DNA of 64,000 nucleotides from Spirosoma sp. (GCF_026391055.1 NZ_JAPLET010000010.1:326620-390619), one strand, 5' to 3'. Positions 24,235-33,117 are shown, numbered from the stretch's first letter. Numbers and translations: made by a program. Notes: generated by a model from the letters alone, not told the origin.

Positions 24235-24275
24235 CACAGCCTGGTTCTCCATAGCGGCACCAGGCTGTGCCTTTT
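24235..24275 (+). terminator. Terminator after the beta-lactamase-fold gene
   Basis: CACAGCCTGG (24235-24244) pairs with CCAGGCTGTG (24260-24269), followed by C and five T. Confidence 0.8.
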
Positions 24276-24324
24276 TCAGCCATTTCCTTTATCTTTGGCC
24301 GTGAGTCAAACCAACGTGTCGCCC

Positions 24325-25176
24325 ATGTTTTACGGATATTTCAACGGTACCATCGCCCCTACCGACCAGCTTTCGGTTGGCATTACCGACCTCGGCCTTC
24401 TGCGGGGCTATGGCCTATTTGATTACTTCCTGACGTACAACGGGCGACCGTTCCAGTGGGATTGGTACTGGGCACGATTTCAGAACTCGGCCTCCCGCAT
24501 GCACCTGAAACTGCCGCTGGGAAAAGACGAAACGTATGCAATTGTCATGAAGCTGGTGGAACGCAGTAACGAAGCAATCGGCAAAACCGGCAAGGCTACA
24601 CCAACCGACGTTGGCATCAGGTTCGTGTTGACGGGTGGTTATTCGGCAGACAGTATCAGCGTGGAAAAGCCCAACCTCTTCATCCTGGCCGAAATGATTC
24701 ATCCGGTTCCGGTCATTCAGTATGAGCAGGGGATAAAAGTGATTCTGGATGAGTATGTTCGGGAAATGGCCGAAGTAAAAAGTACCGATTACAAACGTGT
24801 GATTCTGATGGCCGAAGCTATTCGGGCGGCTCGTGCGTCGGATATATTGTATCAGAAAGGGGGCGAAATCAGCGAACTGAGCCGGAGCAATTTCTTTATC
24901 GTCAAAGGCGAAAAAATCAGCACACCAGATCGGCATATTCTGCACGGAATCACGCGAAAAACCGTGATGCAACTGGCTCAAAGTGATTTCGAGGTTGAAG
25001 AACGACCCGTACTTCTTTCCGAACTTTACGACGCCGACGAAGCCTTTACAACCAGTTCTACGAAAAAAATACTGCCCATTACCCAGATCGGCGAACTGAC
25101 CATTGGTGACGGGCATGTTGGTCCTAAATCAAAGTTTCTGCTGGAACGGTTCGATGAACTGGTTAAGACTTGGTAA
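24325..25176 (+). CDS. Class IV PLP-dependent aminotransferase
   Basis: The 283-residue protein belongs to the branched-chain aminotransferase / 4-amino-4-deoxychorismate lyase fold. Typical elements are GLLRGYGLFDYF, the lysine region STDYKRVILMAEAIRAA, and SELSRSNFFIVKG and a closing TSSTKKILPI. BCAT, D-amino acid aminotransferase and ADC lyase cannot be separated by eye. TATCTTTG at 24290-24297 looks like a -7 promoter element; it would put the transcript start just before 24305, so the ATG at 24325 (MFYGYFNG) is preferred over the GTG at 24301. It is convergent with bioD. Confidence 0.85.
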   Translation: MFYGYFNGTIAPTDQLSVGITDLGLLRGYGLFDYFLTYNGRPFQWDWYWARFQNSASRMHLKLPLGKDETYAIVMKLVERSNEAIGKTGKATPTDVGIRFVLTGGYSADSISVEKPNLFILAEMIHPVPVIQYEQGIKVILDEYVREMAEVKSTDYKRVILMAEAIRAARASDILYQKGGEISELSRSNFFIVKGEKISTPDRHILHGITRKTVMQLAQSDFEVEERPVLLSELYDADEAFTTSSTKKILPITQIGELTIGDGHVGPKSKFLLERFDELVKTW

Positions 25177-25228
25177 ACCTCAAAACACCTTCTTCAAAAT
25201 CTACCAAATCTTAACCAGTCAGGGCTTA

Positions 25229-25858
25229 TTATTGGCCCGACAGCAACCTGGCGTACCGGCTGATCACATCCTTTGTAACAATGGCTTCCTGCCCGATTCG
25301 ACCGATACAGGACAGCCCTGTGTAGTTCAAAATAAACGATTCAGAAGCCGCAACAGTAGGACCGTTGAACAAGATTCCAACCAGTGGAATGTTCCGGCTT
25401 CGACAAGCCTCAACCGATAGTAGTGTGTGATTAATGCTTCCCAAGTAGTTTCGGGATACAAGTACTACAGGCAAGGCCAGCTTCTGAACCAGATCAATGG
25501 TCAGTTCATGGTTGTTTAAGGGAACCATAAGCCCCCCCGCCAATTCAACCACCAGTGCATTCTGGGTCTCGGGCAGGTTGAATTTTGCCAGATCAATGGT
25601 GACGCCATCGATTTCGGCCGCTGCATGTGGCGAAAGCGGTTGCGTAAGCCGGTAAGCTTCCGGGTGAAAATACGATTTTGTATTACTAATCAATCGGCGG
25701 ACCGTGGCCGTATCCGAGTCGTCTAATCCGCCCGATTGAACGGGCTTCCAATAATCGGCCTGTAAGGCTTCGACCAGCACGGCCGACGATACCGTTTTAC
25801 CGATTTCGGTTCCTATACCCGCCACAATCAGGCGGGCAGGTAATTTGGTGGTATTCAT
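25229..25858 (-). CDS. bioD: Dethiobiotin synthetase
   Basis: The 209-residue ATP-dependent enzyme closes the ureido ring from 7,8-diaminopelargonate and CO2. The P-loop reads GIGTEIGKT near 14-22 (family GTDTEVGKT), WKPVQSG follows, and VVELAGGLMVPL fits the switch region. Its ATG overlaps the stop of bioF (ATGA), so the two are translationally coupled. bioA and bioB are not in this window. Confidence 0.92.
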   Translation of the reverse strand: MNTTKLPARLIVAGIGTEIGKTVSSAVLVEALQADYWKPVQSGGLDDSDTATVRRLISNTKSYFHPEAYRLTQPLSPHAAAEIDGVTIDLAKFNLPETQNALVVELAGGLMVPLNNHELTIDLVQKLALPVVLVSRNYLGSINHTLLSVEACRSRNIPLVGILFNGPTVAASESFILNYTGLSCIGRIGQEAIVTKDVISRYARLLSGQ

Positions 25859-27042
25859 AGTGTAGTGTTTTCGGCCAGCGCTTTTTGAAGAACGTCTACC
25901 AGCCGGTCTATTTCGTCGATTGTGTTAAAGGCATGGATGCAAAGTCGCAATCGCTCCTGCCCTACCGGAACCGTTGGGCTAAGTATAGCCCGCACATCTA
26001 GCCCGGTAGCCTGTGCTGCAGCCGCTACCCGACGAGCGCGGTCATTCCCCGGAATGATAAGACACTGAATAGGCGATTGGCTAGTGCTCCATTGGCTGCC
26101 CGGTAGTTTTTCGGCTACCTGCCGACGGAAGTAAGTAAGTTGATGATGGAGTTGCTGAAGAGCTGATGAGTCTGCTCTCACCTGGTCATGTGCACAACGG
26201 ATAGCCAGCAGGCTATGCGGGGGCAACGCTGTCGTGTAAATAAACGGCCGGGCAAAATTGATGAGGTAATCGCGCAATACGGCTGGTCCTACAATAGCGG
26301 CTCCATGAACACCCAGCGCTTTCCCAAATGTATGCACTCGGGCCAGCACGCGGTTTTGTAAGCCTAGGGCAGTCACCAGGCCTTCTCCATTTACCCCGTT
26401 CTCAGAGCCGTAGATGCCCGTGGCGTGTGCCTCATCCACCAACAGAGCAGCCCCGTACTCGTCGCAGAGATCCGCCAGTTCACGAAGGGGGGCCACATCG
26501 CCATCCATTGAGTAAACCGATTCTACGGCGACAAAAATCTGTCCGTTTTGCGGCTGGGATGCGCCTTCCAGTTGGGCTTTTAAATCGACCAGATCATTGT
26601 GCCGAAACCGATGACGGGCCGCATAACTCAGCCGGGCACCATCGATCATACTGGCGTGAATCAGCTCGTCGGTTAGCAGAGTATCCCCTTTTCGAGGTAG
26701 GCAGGCCAGCAGGCCGATGTTAGCATCATAACCTGAATTAAAAACGAGAGCCGCTTCCGTTCCATAAAAAAGAGCCAATTTCTGCTCAACCTCTTGAGCA
26801 AGCGTCGTTTGACCGGCCAGCAAACGGGAGCCGGTAGCTCCTGTCCGCAGGCTACTGTGTTCGGCATTGGCCTGCTGAATAGCCTGCTTAAGCTGGGAGG
26901 AGCGTGCTAGGCCCAGGTAATCATTTGAGCAGAAGTCAACGGCTTCATCTGCAATCCGGAGTTGCCTTAAAAGCCCTTTCTGCCGATATACCGCTAATCG
27001 CTCCAGCAAAGTCTGGTTAATCGAATCCGTTGAAGTAAGCAT
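25855..27042 (-). CDS. bioF: 8-amino-7-oxononanoate synthase
   Basis: The 395-residue PLP enzyme joins pimeloyl-ACP or -CoA with alanine in biotin synthesis. SNDYLGLA, GATGSRLLAG, DEAHATGIYG and the PLP lysine in HTFGKALGVHGA are visible. The start is placed at 27042 (MLTSTDSINQTLLERL), which gives the family length; the open frame reaches to 27153 but the added 37 residues look non-coding and cross a palindrome. CAAAGGTA at 27048-27055 (reverse of TACCTTTG) could be a -7 element. It overlaps bioD by four bases. Confidence 0.92.
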   Translation of the reverse strand: MLTSTDSINQTLLERLAVYRQKGLLRQLRIADEAVDFCSNDYLGLARSSQLKQAIQQANAEHSSLRTGATGSRLLAGQTTLAQEVEQKLALFYGTEAALVFNSGYDANIGLLACLPRKGDTLLTDELIHASMIDGARLSYAARHRFRHNDLVDLKAQLEGASQPQNGQIFVAVESVYSMDGDVAPLRELADLCDEYGAALLVDEAHATGIYGSENGVNGEGLVTALGLQNRVLARVHTFGKALGVHGAAIVGPAVLRDYLINFARPFIYTTALPPHSLLAIRCAHDQVRADSSALQQLHHQLTYFRRQVAEKLPGSQWSTSQSPIQCLIIPGNDRARRVAAAAQATGLDVRAILSPTVPVGQERLRLCIHAFNTIDEIDRLVDVLQKALAENTTL

Positions 27043-27121
27043 GTCGACAAAGGTAACAGGCCTTGTCCGATTGATTTTCCTTGCTCGCGCATCAATTGGT
27101 AAAATGTGCGTAAGTAGGGAC

Positions 27122-27146
27122 TTATCCACAATTAAATTGTGGATAA
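27122..27146. promoter_or_regulatory. Perfect palindrome with two DnaA-box-like halves upstream of bioF
   Basis: TTATCCACAATT (27122-27133), one A, then AATTGTGGATAA (27135-27146). Each half contains TTATCCACA, the E. coli DnaA box. It lies 80 bases before the chosen bioF start and 70 bases from the next gene. It may be a regulator's operator for the biotin genes or a DnaA site; the sequence alone does not say. Confidence 0.45.
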
Positions 27147-27215
27147 CTTTCACTTAGCCGCACAATCAGGAACATATCGTTATTATACGGACCAAAATGG
27201 TCCATCAGAAGGTTG

Positions 27216-28241
27216 TTAATCCCCTATTTTAATAACAATCTTTCCAAATTGTTTGCCGGTATCCATTTTCTGCATGGCCTGCGACATATCAGTTAATGGA
27301 AAAACGTCGTCCACCACGGGTACTAGTTGTTTGTCGGTTACGAACGACAGCATATCAGCGAATTCATGTTCGGTACCCATTGTTGTACCAAAAATTGAGA
27401 GTTGCTTAAAGAAAACTTTGGGCGGTATAATGTCGGTGATGTTGCCTGTAGTGCCGCCGAAGAAAGCGATCCGCCCACCTGCTGCCGCTGCGTCGATCAG
27501 TTTGGCAAAGCCCGGTCCTCCTGCACTATCGATAATAACGTCGAAGTACCCTTTCCGTTCGCCACCCGTAAGCGTCATAAGTTTTTTTTCCCAATCCGGC
27601 TCGCGGTAGTTGATACCCCCTGCGGTACCCAAAGCTGCGGCTTTGGCCAGCTTTTCTTCGGAACCAGATGTTACCCAAACTTCGGCTCCGGCCCCCACGG
27701 CAAACTGCAGTGCAAACAAAGCGGCTCCGCCACCGATACCCGTTACAAGCACTTTTTCGGGGCTTCCCGATGTATGAAGGCCTGCCCGTGTCATGAGTGC
27801 TCGCCAGGCCGTCAGGCCCGCTAGTGGCAGCGCAGCCGCCTGCTCAAAAGAAAGGTGGCCAGGTTTATGATGCACATACGCCTTATCTACCACGACATAT
27901 TCCGCAAACGTTCCGTTATCGGGCATGCCTAAAATCCGAAAGTCCGACCCGTAAAACCTGGGGTTAGGTCCCCAATACAAGCCTGGATTGATAATAACAG
28001 CTTGTCCCCGCCAGGCCGGGTCGACACCTTCACCGACCTCGGCCACCACACCGGCCCCATCAGAGCCCAGAATGGCCGGAAGTTTAATGCCGGGGTACAA
28101 ACCCTGCTGAACGAATACGTCACGGTGATTCAGAGCAGCCGCTTTAAGTTTGATCAGTATCTGGCCCGGTCCGGCAGTCGGCGTTGGCGCATCAACAAGT
28201 TGTACGGGTTGTTTTTTTTCGGCAAGCAGTATGGCTTTCAT
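27216..28241 (-). CDS. Zinc-type alcohol dehydrogenase / quinone oxidoreductase family protein
   Basis: The 341-residue medium-chain dehydrogenase/reductase has the GroES-like catalytic domain (AALNHRDVFVQQG, GSDGAGVVAEVGEGV) and a Rossmann domain with GIGGGAALFALQFA near 167. The catalytic zinc cysteine and the four structural-zinc cysteines are not seen, which points to the quinone reductase-like, NADPH-using subgroup. Cytosolic. Substrate unknown. It lies upstream of bioF in the same direction, separated by the palindrome. Confidence 0.85.
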   Translation of the reverse strand: MKAILLAEKKQPVQLVDAPTPTAGPGQILIKLKAAALNHRDVFVQQGLYPGIKLPAILGSDGAGVVAEVGEGVDPAWRGQAVIINPGLYWGPNPRFYGSDFRILGMPDNGTFAEYVVVDKAYVHHKPGHLSFEQAAALPLAGLTAWRALMTRAGLHTSGSPEKVLVTGIGGGAALFALQFAVGAGAEVWVTSGSEEKLAKAAALGTAGGINYREPDWEKKLMTLTGGERKGYFDVIIDSAGGPGFAKLIDAAAAGGRIAFFGGTTGNITDIIPPKVFFKQLSIFGTTMGTEHEFADMLSFVTDKQLVPVVDDVFPLTDMSQAMQKMDTGKQFGKIVIKIGD

Positions 28242-28320
28242 AGACTGATGGCAAGTAGTTAATAAGTTTGTAACAAAATACCGGACGTTTACATTTGTTT
28301 GAACCCGCTTCTACAAAGCT

Positions 28321-28842
28321 ATGATAACTTATCGGGAGGCAACGCTGATTGATGCCGAGGCTATCGCGCAACTCCATAGCCGTAGCTGGCAGCAAAACTA
28401 CAGAGGTATTTGGACAGATGACTTTCTGGACGGTCCCGTTCTGGCCAATAGGCGGGCCGTTTGGCACGAGCGACTGGATAACCCAGTCCTAAATCAACTG
28501 GTTATCGTGGCCGAAGAGGCTGGTCTACTTTATGGCTTTGCCTGTGCTTATGCTGGCGATAACGCCCTCTGGGGAACGTTACTGGACAATTTACACGTTG
28601 TCAGCAATCAGAAAGGCAAAGGAATTGGCACGCAACTGCTGAAATCGGCAGCTCGCTGGTCATACAGCCAAAACCCCGACTTAGGGCTTTATTTGTGGGT
28701 ACTGACGCAAAACACCAGCGCCCAGCAATTCTACCAAAGTTTAGGAGCGGTCAATCAGGACGTACTATCGCACGAGAATCCCGGCGGTGGTGCTTCAGAT
28801 GCCTATCGCTACGTGTGGACCGATATTAAAACGCTACTTTAA
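28321..28842 (+). CDS. GNAT-family N-acetyltransferase
   Basis: The 173-residue protein opens ITYREATLIDAEAIAQLHSRSWQ. The acetyl-CoA-binding motif is at about 85-105 (LDNLHVVSNQKGKGIGTQLL, with the Gln/Lys-x-x-Gly-x-Gly/Ala pattern), followed by LYLWVLTQNTSAQQFYQSLG. The acceptor is unknown. It is divergent from the quinone oxidoreductase gene and 53 bases before ybeY. Confidence 0.85.
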   Translation: MITYREATLIDAEAIAQLHSRSWQQNYRGIWTDDFLDGPVLANRRAVWHERLDNPVLNQLVIVAEEAGLLYGFACAYAGDNALWGTLLDNLHVVSNQKGKGIGTQLLKSAARWSYSQNPDLGLYLWVLTQNTSAQQFYQSLGAVNQDVLSHENPGGGASDAYRYVWTDIKTLL

Positions 28843-28895
28843 CAAAACAGCCTAGCGGGAACAGATACCCCCAAACGAAAAGCTGTAGACCCTAT

Positions 28896-29309
28896 ATGAT
28901 TCGTTTTTTCAACGAGGACGTTCCCTATAAACTTCCTCAAAAGCAGGCAATTCGCCAATGGCTGAAGCAGCAAACCGAGGCCGAAGGCTTCTCGGTAGGC
29001 GATCTGAACTATATGTTCTGTTCCGATGAATACCTGCTACAGGTAAATCGGGATTACCTACAGCACGACTATTACACAGACATTATCACCTTCGACATGA
29101 GCGAAGAAGAGGGTAAGATAGAAGGTGACGTTTTCGTCAGCGTGGAACGTGTCATTGACAACGCCAATAAGCTGGCCGTTCCGGCCGAGCAGGAAATGCG
29201 CCGTGTACTGGCGCATGGCCTGTTACACCTATGCGGTTATGGCGATAAAACTGACGAGGAAGCGGCTCTAATGCGCCTTAAAGAAGATGAGTGGATAAGT
29301 CAGTTGTAA
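28896..29309 (+). CDS. ybeY: Endoribonuclease YbeY (rRNA maturation)
   Basis: The 137-residue metalloprotein takes part in 16S rRNA 3' end maturation and ribosome quality control. The signature is LAHGLLHLCGYGDKT near 105-119: the first two histidines of the zinc site are present, and the third ligand position has Asp in a GYGD context, the usual Bacteroidota form instead of GYDH. YTDIITFDMSEEEGKIEGDVFVS is the conserved central part. Confidence 0.93.
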   Translation: MIRFFNEDVPYKLPQKQAIRQWLKQQTEAEGFSVGDLNYMFCSDEYLLQVNRDYLQHDYYTDIITFDMSEEEGKIEGDVFVSVERVIDNANKLAVPAEQEMRRVLAHGLLHLCGYGDKTDEEAALMRLKEDEWISQL

Positions 29310-30128
29310 TCAACCGGCTGTCAGGCCACCATCCAGTTGGAGCGTCTGTCCCGTAAAAAACGTGTTATCGTCGGCACAAAGCCATAAAATGGCCTGGGCA
29401 ATTTCTTCGGGCTGGCCAAACCGGCCAAGGGGAATCATACGGCGCATGCGGTCTTCCATTGCGGGTGCTGCACTGATCAACCCATCGACCATCGCCGAAT
29501 TCGTATAAGCCGGGCAAACGGCATTGATCCGGATATTCTGTTTTACATACTCCAGCGCTGCGGTCTTTGTAAGCCCGATCACCGCATGTTTGGACGCACT
29601 GTAAGGGGCACCCATCGGCATTCCCCGCACCCCGGCAATACTAGCCACGTTTACAATGCGTCCCCCTACCGGAAAACTTTCCATGGGATTTGACTCGGCG
29701 GTCTTCCCTTCTGCTTTAGTTCCTTTCTGCTGTAGAAGCATTTGCCGGACTTGCGCTTGCATACAGTAGAAGACGCCACCCACATTGATGGCCATGATTC
29801 GGTCGAAGTCTTCCGGCGTCTGTTCCGTAAATCGGCCATACCGCCCGCCAATACCCGCGTTATTAACGGCAATGTCTAACCGCCCGTAGGTATCGACGGT
29901 TTGCTGAATGGCGGCATTGATTTGGGCTGGCTCAGCTACGTCACAAGCCACAAAAAGCGCGTCTCCTCCTGACTGGTGAATCTGACCGACGGTTTCCCGG
30001 CCACTCTCTTCATTTATTTCGGCGACAACAACCTGAGCGCCTGCTTCGGCAAAAGCCAGTGCGGTGGCCCGGCCAATACCTGATCCAGCACCCGTAATGA
30101 AGGCAACCTGATGTAAAAAGCTTATCAT
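29310..30128 (-). CDS. Short-chain dehydrogenase/reductase
   Basis: The 272-residue classical SDR has the cofactor motif TGAGSGIG near 13-20, NNAGIGG near 88-94 and the active-site YSASK near 184-188, with NIRINAVCPAYTNSAM after it. An extra charged loop (QKGTKAEGKTAESNPM, about 138-153) precedes the catalytic Ser region and is absent from most relatives. NAD(P)-dependent; substrate unknown. Its stop abuts ybeY's on the other strand. Confidence 0.9.
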   Translation of the reverse strand: MISFLHQVAFITGAGSGIGRATALAFAEAGAQVVVAEINEESGRETVGQIHQSGGDALFVACDVAEPAQINAAIQQTVDTYGRLDIAVNNAGIGGRYGRFTEQTPEDFDRIMAINVGGVFYCMQAQVRQMLLQQKGTKAEGKTAESNPMESFPVGGRIVNVASIAGVRGMPMGAPYSASKHAVIGLTKTAALEYVKQNIRINAVCPAYTNSAMVDGLISAAPAMEDRMRRMIPLGRFGQPEEIAQAILWLCADDNTFFTGQTLQLDGGLTAG

Positions 30129-30468
30129 ATAATTAAATAGGGATTATGCTCTGGATTGAAAAATAAGTCTATTCTGTGAGTTATCACTGCTTTTCAGACA
30201 GTGACCGGCAAAATCGGTCATAGGGCTGAAATTGGCAATTACAATTAGATCGACGTCAAACAAAGATCATTATATCTAATTGTACTTTTCCTGACAGTTT
30301 TTATATTTTCAACACATAACCTCCTTTAAATCAATAGATTAAAACATAGTACTATATAAATAAATAACGTTTATATAATTATAAAAATCCTCCTATTAAT
30401 TCTTCGCGTAGATACATCACCTTGATCGGCAAACAATCGGGGACAATCACTTAAATAACTTTTACTCA
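30129..30468. promoter_or_regulatory. AT-rich divergent control region before the ferritin-like genes
   Basis: Two inverted repeats stand out: TGACCG/CGGTCA at 30202-30220 and ACAATTAGAT/ATCTAATTGT at 30241-30283. Both could bind a dimeric regulator of the ferritin-like pair or of the SDR gene. The remainder is very AT-rich and holds no recognisable gene. Confidence 0.45.
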
Positions 30469-31200
30469 ATGGAAAACGTTACTAACCGACCTGAAGCGAC
30501 GCCTTCGGAGGTTGCAGCAGCCAGCCGCCGGTCGTTTCTTCGAGTAGCGGGGGCAGCAGCCGTAACCGGTGGTCTGCTATCTGCCTGCTCAAACGCAGAT
30601 CAAACAGCTATCACACCCGGTGGCAGTGCCCGTGCAGCGGGTCCAATGGTTGCCTTACCAACCGGCGATGTAGGTATCTTGGCGTTTGCTTATGTACTGG
30701 AACAGCTCGAAGCAGCCTTCTACGAAATGATTTTGGCGAAGCCATACCCAAATATGTCCTCGACTGATAAGCAGCTATGGGCAGACATTGGCGGGCACGA
30801 AATTATCCACCGTGCGCTTTTCAAAGCCGCTGTGGGAAGCGCCGTTCCAGATTTAACATTCAACTTCTCAAGCATCGACTTCAACAACCGTGCAGACGTG
30901 TTGATTCACGCCGAAGCGTTTGAAAAGACAGGCGTTGGTGCCTACAATGGTGCTGGTAAGTACATCAAGAATGCTGACTATCTGACCTTAGCTGGTAAGA
31001 TTGTATCAGTTGAGACGCGTCACCACTCCATTATCCGCGAACTGCAATACCCGCACTCCGATGCTTTTGCCGGTCCGTCCATCGTGACCAGCGATACGGG
31101 TTTACACCTTGCTTACGAGCCAACGTTTGTGCTGCCTATCGCACAGAAATACATTAATGAAACACTCGACGCAAGCGCATTAGTAGCCAGCCTCGCCTAA
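30469..31200 (+). CDS. Ferritin-like protein 1, Tat/lipoprotein signal
   Basis: The 243-residue protein has a twin-arginine leader (SRRSFLRVAGAAAV, about 21-34) ending in a lipobox-like LLSAC (Cys40), so it may be an exported lipoprotein. The mature part is a four-helix ferritin-like bundle (family Ferritin_2 type) with helix 1 FAYVLEQLEAAFYEMIL, helix 2 HEIIHRALFKAAVG, helix 3 with HAEAFEKTGVGAYNGA and helix 4 with VETRHHSII. The Glu/His pattern suits a di-metal site. It is 14 bases upstream of a second member. The role (metal storage, redox or stress) is unknown. Confidence 0.8.
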   Translation: MENVTNRPEATPSEVAAASRRSFLRVAGAAAVTGGLLSACSNADQTAITPGGSARAAGPMVALPTGDVGILAFAYVLEQLEAAFYEMILAKPYPNMSSTDKQLWADIGGHEIIHRALFKAAVGSAVPDLTFNFSSIDFNNRADVLIHAEAFEKTGVGAYNGAGKYIKNADYLTLAGKIVSVETRHHSIIRELQYPHSDAFAGPSIVTSDTGLHLAYEPTFVLPIAQKYINETLDASALVASLA

Positions 31201-31214
31201 ATCACTCAACTCCA

Positions 31215-32024
31215 ATGAACTTACAGAACATACTTAGCGATATTGAGAAAGTGGATGGCGAGATTTTCGACCGCCTGGCCCACGTTTCCCGTCGGGGCTT
31301 ATTCAGCTCACTGACGAAAAAAACGATTGCCGTAGCGGCTCCCGCCATTATGGCTTCTGCCCTGACAAAAGCCTACGGGCAGTCAAGCGCACTACCACAA
31401 GGCGTGAAAGACGTGCTTAATTTTGCACTCACGCTGGAATACCTGGAGTATCGTTTCTACGACGCTGGCCGTAATCTTTCGATGATTCCAAGTGATTACA
31501 GAGCAGCGTTTGAATTGATCCGGCAGCACGAACAGGTACACGTTCGGTTACTGAAGTCGGTACTTGGTGCAGAGGCAGTGGCCGAACCAAAGTTTGACTT
31601 CTCGGCAAAAGGAACATTCACGGATACGTTCACCAACTTTGCCACGTTCTCGGCCATCGCGCAGACCCTCGAAGATACGGGCGTTCGGGCATACAAAGGT
31701 CAGGCAGCTAATCTGATGCCGGCCCCCGCCATTTTACAGGTAGCGCTTCAAATCCACGCGACAGAGGCCGCTCACGCAGCGAATGTACGCTACATGCGTG
31801 GCCAGAAAGGCTGGATTACGGGCGGTACAGCTGCCATGCAGGGACTTCCCGCCGTTGTCAATGGTAATTATGCTGGTGAAGAAAATGTCACGCAGGCAGG
31901 TGTTAACCTTGTTTCGGCTTTGGCCGGCGACAGCCGTATAACGCCCGACATGGTTAGCCAAGCGTTTGATGAAATATTGACGAAAGATCAGGTACTGGCT
32001 TTGGTTACGCCTTTTCTGGCTTAA
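31215..32024 (+). CDS. Ferritin-like protein 2, exported
   Basis: The 269-residue protein is a diverged partner of the previous gene. An RR segment (SRRGLFSSLTKKTIAVAAPAIM, about 25-46) suggests Tat export, but without a lipobox. The bundle helices are FALTLEYLEYRFYDAG, IRQHEQVHVRLLKSVLG, TLEDTGVRAYKGQA and ALQIHATEAAHAANVRYM, again with well-placed Glu and His. The two genes very probably form an operon and may act together. A 65-base palindrome follows the stop. Confidence 0.8.
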   Translation: MNLQNILSDIEKVDGEIFDRLAHVSRRGLFSSLTKKTIAVAAPAIMASALTKAYGQSSALPQGVKDVLNFALTLEYLEYRFYDAGRNLSMIPSDYRAAFELIRQHEQVHVRLLKSVLGAEAVAEPKFDFSAKGTFTDTFTNFATFSAIAQTLEDTGVRAYKGQAANLMPAPAILQVALQIHATEAAHAANVRYMRGQKGWITGGTAAMQGLPAVVNGNYAGEENVTQAGVNLVSALAGDSRITPDMVSQAFDEILTKDQVLALVTPFLA

Positions 32025-32037
32025 CTAACCTGACTTG

Positions 32038-32102
32038 GGCTGTTCATAACAGGAATGGGGCACCGGTGATTCACCGGTGCCCCATTCCTGTTATGAACAG
32101 CC
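32038..32102. terminator. 65-base near-perfect palindrome between convergent genes
   Basis: Bases 32038-32069 and 32071-32102 are exact reverse complements, arms of 32 with a single base between (core GGGGCACCGGTGA). It separates the convergent ferritin-like and PfkB genes and would end both transcripts. Confidence 0.75.
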
Positions 32103-32112
32103 TTGTTACAAT

Positions 32113-33033
32113 TTACAAATCTAACCCAAACGCCGACAGCGTAACGAACTCACTTACCCGCGCCTGAATTTCTTCCTGCGTCAGGTTCATAATCCGCTCA
32201 GCACCGAATTTTTCGACACAGAACGACGCCATGGCCGACCCATAAATAATGGCCCGCTTCATGTTATCGAACGAGATATCGTCGGTTTTGGCTAAGTGAC
32301 CAATGAAGCCTCCGGCAAAGGTATCTCCCGCGCCAGTTGGGTCAAATACCTCTTCGAGGGGAAGTGCAGGAGCAAAGAAAATCTGGCCTTCGCTGAACAG
32401 TAATGCACCGTGCTCGCCTTTTTTGATGATAACGGTTTGCGGTCCTAAGGACCGAATTTTAGCCGCTGCTTTCACCAGTGAGTACTCGCGGGTAAGCTGG
32501 CGGGCCTCTTCGTCATTGACAACCAGCACGTCGACCAGCTTGAGCAGGTTCATCAGATCGGGATTGGCAATTTCGATCCAAAGGTTCATGGTGTCGAGCA
32601 CTATGAGTTTGGGCCGCTTGTGCAACCGCTCGATCACCATCTGCTGGATGGCTGGAGCCGTGTTGCCCAGCATCAGGTAGTCGCAATCCTGATACGAATC
32701 CGGAATGATGGGGTTAAAATGCTCCATCACGTTTAGCTGCACCTCAACCGTATCGCGGCTGTTCATGTCGTTGTGGTACTTCCCCGACCAGAAGAAGGTC
32801 TTCTCCCCCTGCCGAATTTCAAGACCATCGGTAGTAATACCGTGCTGATGAAGGTCGTCAATCATGGACTGCGGGAAGTCGTCGCCAACGACCGCTACCA
32901 GATTGTTTTTTTCTACGAAATACGACGCCGACAGAGTAATGTATGTAGCGGCACCACCAATGATTTTGTCGGTTTTGCCGAACGGGGTTTCCAGCGCATC
33001 GAACGCTACGGAACCAACGGTAAGTAAGCTCAT
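32113..33033 (-). CDS. PfkB-family carbohydrate kinase
   Basis: The 306-residue kinase has the PfkB C-terminal signature DPTGAGDTFAGGF (catalytic Asp in GAGD) and N-terminal TVGSVAFDALETPFGKTD. The substrate may be a sugar or nucleoside. The frame is open to 33126, but the extra N-terminus is encoded by a REP-like repeat; the ATG at 33033 (MSLLTVGSVAFD) is the natural start. Confidence 0.88.
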   Translation of the reverse strand: MSLLTVGSVAFDALETPFGKTDKIIGGAATYITLSASYFVEKNNLVAVVGDDFPQSMIDDLHQHGITTDGLEIRQGEKTFFWSGKYHNDMNSRDTVEVQLNVMEHFNPIIPDSYQDCDYLMLGNTAPAIQQMVIERLHKRPKLIVLDTMNLWIEIANPDLMNLLKLVDVLVVNDEEARQLTREYSLVKAAAKIRSLGPQTVIIKKGEHGALLFSEGQIFFAPALPLEEVFDPTGAGDTFAGGFIGHLAKTDDISFDNMKRAIIYGSAMASFCVEKFGAERIMNLTQEEIQARVSEFVTLSAFGLDL

Positions 33034-33047
33034 TGTTTGTCTGGGCC

Positions 33048-33068
33048 AAGCTCCCGTTTGGCCCGTTG
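33048..33068. repeat. GGGCCAA...TTGGCCC mini-hairpin
   Basis: GGGCCAA and TTTGGCCC form a short stem. Similar hairpins are at 36035-36060 and 50035-50058 with the pattern GGGC-AA-CTGGAG-TTGGCCC. Confidence 0.5.
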
Positions 33069-33083
33069 GAGTTATAGTTACAT

Positions 33084-33117
33084 GACCAGGCGGGAACGGC
33101 CCGCTGTAGCGGCCTGG
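33084..33117 (-). repeat. REP-like repeat, copy 1
   Basis: On the minus strand the sequence contains AGGCCGCTACAGCGGGCCGT and resembles 35984-36018 (28 of 35 positions). It carries an internal stem GCCGCT/AGCGG and lies just before the PfkB kinase start. Confidence 0.55.

Noticed and set aside
26328..26723. Long plus-strand frame opposite bioF
   Set aside because: It is an antisense shadow of a well-supported gene and has Arg/Pro-rich composition typical of such shadows.
27122..27146. Replication origin
   Set aside because: Only two DnaA-like words, no DnaA-box cluster or AT-rich unwinding region, and no dnaA or dnaN nearby.
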